Below, piece by piece: positions 61,844 to 64,000 of a stretch of DNA of 64,000 nt. The DNA comes from Lactiplantibacillus modestisalitolerans (GTDB lineage Bacteria; Bacillota; Bacilli; Lactobacillales; Lactobacillaceae). The stretch is from the NCBI RefSeq assembly GCF_005405425.1, contig NZ_BJEA01000003.1:62001-126000 (forward strand), written 5' to 3'. Each line of letters begins with the position of its first letter. Positions within the stretch are counted from its first letter, which is position 1. Below the pieces are notes generated by a model, which was not told the origin of the DNA, made no database searches, and was given only the letters and a program-made list of their open reading frames with translations. The position numbers and the translations under genes were made by a program.

Positions 61844-63161
61844 ATCAATTCAAATCGCACAACAATGGATAAAAGATAGTGATGCAGTTTTAGTCACCGC
61901 AAGCAATGGTTTTTCGATTACCGAGGGCTTAAATCTCTTCGCAACGGACGATAAGTTACATGAAGTCTTAGGTGGGCTGGAACAAACGTACCATCTTCAA
62001 AACTTATTAGCAGCAATCAGCTACGACTATCCGAATGAATTAGACAAGTGGCGGGTGTACGCACGGATTACCGAATATTACGCTGGTCACTATCAACCTG
62101 GAGAAGTCATGGACGCCCTTAAAGCCATCATTGGAGATAAGCCGTACTTTATTTGGACTTCAAATATCGATCATCATTTTGCTTTAGCCGGGCTTGATAA
62201 TTTATTAGAACTGGAAGGTAACTGGCTGGAGGGAATTTGTAGCAGTCATCCTAAAGAACATGGTACCTACAATTTAAAAGAACAATTACATCAGATTTAT
62301 CTTAAAGACCAACAAGGAACCTTACAAAAAAACGATATTCCTAAGTGTGATCAATGCGGAGCTCCGTTGACCTTTAACATGGCTGGTAAAGATTTTCAAA
62401 TGAATCAGAATCAGGTCGCCGCCTTTGGTAACTTTGTACAGCGTTATCAGGATAAACGTTTATTAGTTCTCGAACTGGGAATTGGTCCTCAGAACCAGAT
62501 GATTAAAGCCCCAAGTATGCAATTAGTAGCGGGCACTGAAAATAGTCGCTACATCACCATCAATAAGGGTCAGCTCAACATCCCGACCGTTATTGCCGAC
62601 CGTTCAATTGGCTTTTCTTCCAGTATCTTAGATGCTTTTGAAGAATTAAGAACTGGTAAGGATTTAGGAATCAAAATTGAGGGTCCGGCAAAGGCGCAAC
62701 CCAAGCTGACGCCTGAACAGAAAAAGGCTCAAAATGAAACCATAAAATTGTTTTTCCCCTCATACATGGTTATGCACGGTATTCGACCTGGTGAATTGAC
62801 GATGTATTTAACAACCGATTCGCAGCATCAATCCCATTTCCACTTGGTTGAACAGGATCAAACCTGGATGTATTCGTTAGGTGACGCCACGGTTGCCCAT
62901 TGCTTTACGCGAGATGGCAAGTATTATCGCGTGCACCTCGGACTAGATAAGTCTAAAAAGCAGGTCCATGGATTCTATATTGAAGCGGGAACCGTAGTTG
63001 CGTTTGAAAGTTTAGAAGATAGCGGTGCTGGTTTTGCTCAGATTAGTGGAAGCTTCCCGGAAAATGCTAGTAATGAAATCTTGATTCCTAAGAAGGAAAA
63101 TTTAAAAAAGGGCTTTCCACAATATCAAGAAATGATCGAGCGCCTTGCAGTAGGTGATTAA
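61836..63161 (+). CDS. Degenerate sirtuin fused to a cupin-like domain
   Basis: A 441-residue protein. Residues 1-290 are Sir2-like: TASNGFSITEG (21-31) is a degraded NAD loop, TSNIDHHFALAG keeps N110, and LELEGN has E127 instead of the catalytic His. C135xxH138 and C171xxC174 could bind zinc. Residues about 305-440 look like a Cupin_5 (DUF985) domain, with HFH (H334, H336), LGDATVAHCF and FYIEAGTVVAFE. GGAGG precedes the ATG at 61836, which overlaps the first sirtuin gene by 8 bases. It may be a non-catalytic partner of that protein; this is inference. Confidence 0.8.
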   Translation: MHKSIQIAQQWIKDSDAVLVTASNGFSITEGLNLFATDDKLHEVLGGLEQTYHLQNLLAAISYDYPNELDKWRVYARITEYYAGHYQPGEVMDALKAIIGDKPYFIWTSNIDHHFALAGLDNLLELEGNWLEGICSSHPKEHGTYNLKEQLHQIYLKDQQGTLQKNDIPKCDQCGAPLTFNMAGKDFQMNQNQVAAFGNFVQRYQDKRLLVLELGIGPQNQMIKAPSMQLVAGTENSRYITINKGQLNIPTVIADRSIGFSSSILDAFEELRTGKDLGIKIEGPAKAQPKLTPEQKKAQNETIKLFFPSYMVMHGIRPGELTMYLTTDSQHQSHFHLVEQDQTWMYSLGDATVAHCFTRDGKYYRVHLGLDKSKKQVHGFYIEAGTVVAFESLEDSGAGFAQISGSFPENASNEILIPKKENLKKGFPQYQEMIERLAVGD

Positions 63162-63162
63162 A

Positions 63163-63753
63163 ATGAGTCGGCATAAAAAAATGGACCGTCGAACCAGATA
63201 CACCATCGAAATGATCAAAGAAGCTTTTTTAACACTGGTTAATCAAGAACCCTTCGTTAAAATTACGATTAGTGAAATTTGTCGAACCGCGGACATTACC
63301 CGGTCAACTTTTTACCTTCACTTTAGTTCCATAACCGATTTACTTAATGAAGTCATTGACGACGCACTACATTTATCTTGCAGTTCTAAGGTGATCGAAC
63401 GGGAATACCTCAAAGAAAATGAATCACTGTTACCGGTTTGTCAGCGCGTCGGTGACTCGCCTAAGTACCGGCACCTATTAATGGATCCTGACTTAAGTGA
63501 ATATATTGTTGGTCGAATTAAAGCGCATGAACATCAATACGTTGTTCCGGAAATTATCAGGAAAACCAATCTACCAAAAGACGTTGCCGAATCTTTGTTT
63601 ACCTACATGATTTACGGATCATTTGCGGTAAATCGGCTACACCATTTTTCAAAGGATGCCAACTGGCAGCGAGATATGGAGATATTAAATCATTTTACCG
63701 ACGCTGGGTATAACAGCTTTGGTATTGGTAATGGTGGGGGCGCATCAAATTGA
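63163..63753 (+). CDS. TetR/AcrR-family transcriptional regulator
   Basis: A 196-residue regulator with the TetR helix-turn-helix: TRYTIEMIKEAFLTLVNQEP and EICRTADITRSTFYLHFSSI near residues 35-60. The C-terminal domain is helical, about 130 residues. I use the ATG at 63163, since the GTG at 63154 lies inside the sirtuin-cupin gene and lacks a site. It overlaps the exporter gene by 4 bases and likely controls the operon. Confidence 0.9.
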   Translation: MSRHKKMDRRTRYTIEMIKEAFLTLVNQEPFVKITISEICRTADITRSTFYLHFSSITDLLNEVIDDALHLSCSSKVIEREYLKENESLLPVCQRVGDSPKYRHLLMDPDLSEYIVGRIKAHEHQYVVPEIIRKTNLPKDVAESLFTYMIYGSFAVNRLHHFSKDANWQRDMEILNHFTDAGYNSFGIGNGGGASN

Positions 63754-64000
63754 CTAAAAAATCGATTGGACTATTAGCAATTGCGCTAGTCACCTTAATC
63801 ACCTCGCTGGACGCGTCCATTGTTAATGTTGCGGCGCCTATAATGGCTAAGGACTTAGCGGTTTCAACCAGTATGATCGAATGGGTTATCTCAATCTATT
63901 TAATGATCATTGCTGCTTTAATCATGTTTTTTGGTCATTTAGGAGATGTCATTGGTAAGGTTAAAGTTTTTCAACTAGGGACCATCATTTTTACAATTGG
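63750..64000 (+). CDS. DHA2-type MFS exporter, 5' part only
   Basis: The gene runs off the window; 83 residues are visible. It starts with a TTG behind GGTGGGGG, overlapping the TetR stop. The first helix ends in TSLDASIVNVAAPIMAKDL, the DHA2/QacA-EmrB pattern, followed by EWVISIYLMIIAALIMFFGH and the loop motif GHLGDVIGKVKVF. Such pumps have 14 membrane helices and export drugs or metabolites by proton antiport. Confidence 0.9.
   Translation, partial: MTKKSIGLLAIALVTLITSLDASIVNVAAPIMAKDLAVSTSMIEWVISIYLMIIAALIMFFGHLGDVIGKVKVFQLGTIIFTI

Noticed and set aside
1-64000. CRISPR arrays, rRNA genes, complete insertion sequences or prophage
   Set aside because: No regularly spaced repeats, rRNA sequence, transposase or integrase gene, or phage structural genes were seen.

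Overview
The window looks like a chromosomal segment of a Lactobacillaceae bacterium. Three things point there: gene content and order (miaA-glnR-glnA; rplU-prp-rpmA; efp-nusB-folD-xseAB-ispA-tlyA-argR-recN; gmk-rpoZ-coaBC-priA-fmt-rsmB-stp-stkP-rsgA-rpe-thiN; recG-plsX-acpP-rnc-smc-ftsY-ylxM-ffh-rpsP-khpA-rimM-trmD-rplS), Gram-positive ribosome binding sites, many GTG and TTG starts, and signals such as a GlnR box, a CcpA cre site and DinR/LexA boxes. From memory the order resembles Lactiplantibacillus plantarum and relatives; the genus is an inference. Genes are densely packed, often overlapping by 1-11 bases, and mostly on the + strand.

Layout: 1-4200 holds a partial rhodanese-like gene, a DUF3042 protein, a glycerophosphodiesterase, miaA and the glutamine regulon pair glnRA, followed by the remnant of an LPxTG surface protein. 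4600-10150 is accessory: two uncharacterised genes with a dimeric dUTPase, a tRNA-Arg, a probable regulator fragment, several very small proteins and a TetR regulator. 10150-20660 is core housekeeping (L21/L27 with the Prp protease, EF-P, NusB, FolD, XseAB, IspA, TlyA, ArgR, RecN). 20660-28000 is accessory again: a secreted lipoprotein GH85 endo-beta-N-acetylglucosaminidase with an upstream cre site, a four-gene OpuC-type osmoprotectant transporter and a small SOS-controlled YolD-like protein. 28100-57770 is a long core run: CoA synthesis, replication restart, translation initiation, the Stp/StkP signalling pair, ribosome assembly, fatty-acid and phospholipid precursors (FakA, PlsX, AcpP), Smc, the SRP pathway and ribosomal proteins. 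Two longer spacers in this run (40287-40868 and 43393-43799) hold strong hairpins and diverged copies of one repeat.

57840-64000 is accessory: a RelB/RelE-type toxin-antitoxin pair with a palindromic operator, an SOS-controlled UmuC polymerase cassette on the - strand, and an AT-richer operon with two sirtuin-like proteins. The first resembles the SirTM class in its catalytic residues but has no cysteine. The second keeps a possible zinc site, lacks the catalytic histidine and carries a cupin-like C-terminal domain. A TetR regulator and a DHA2-type exporter (cut by the window end) follow. This sirtuin operon is the strongest candidate for an undescribed system here.
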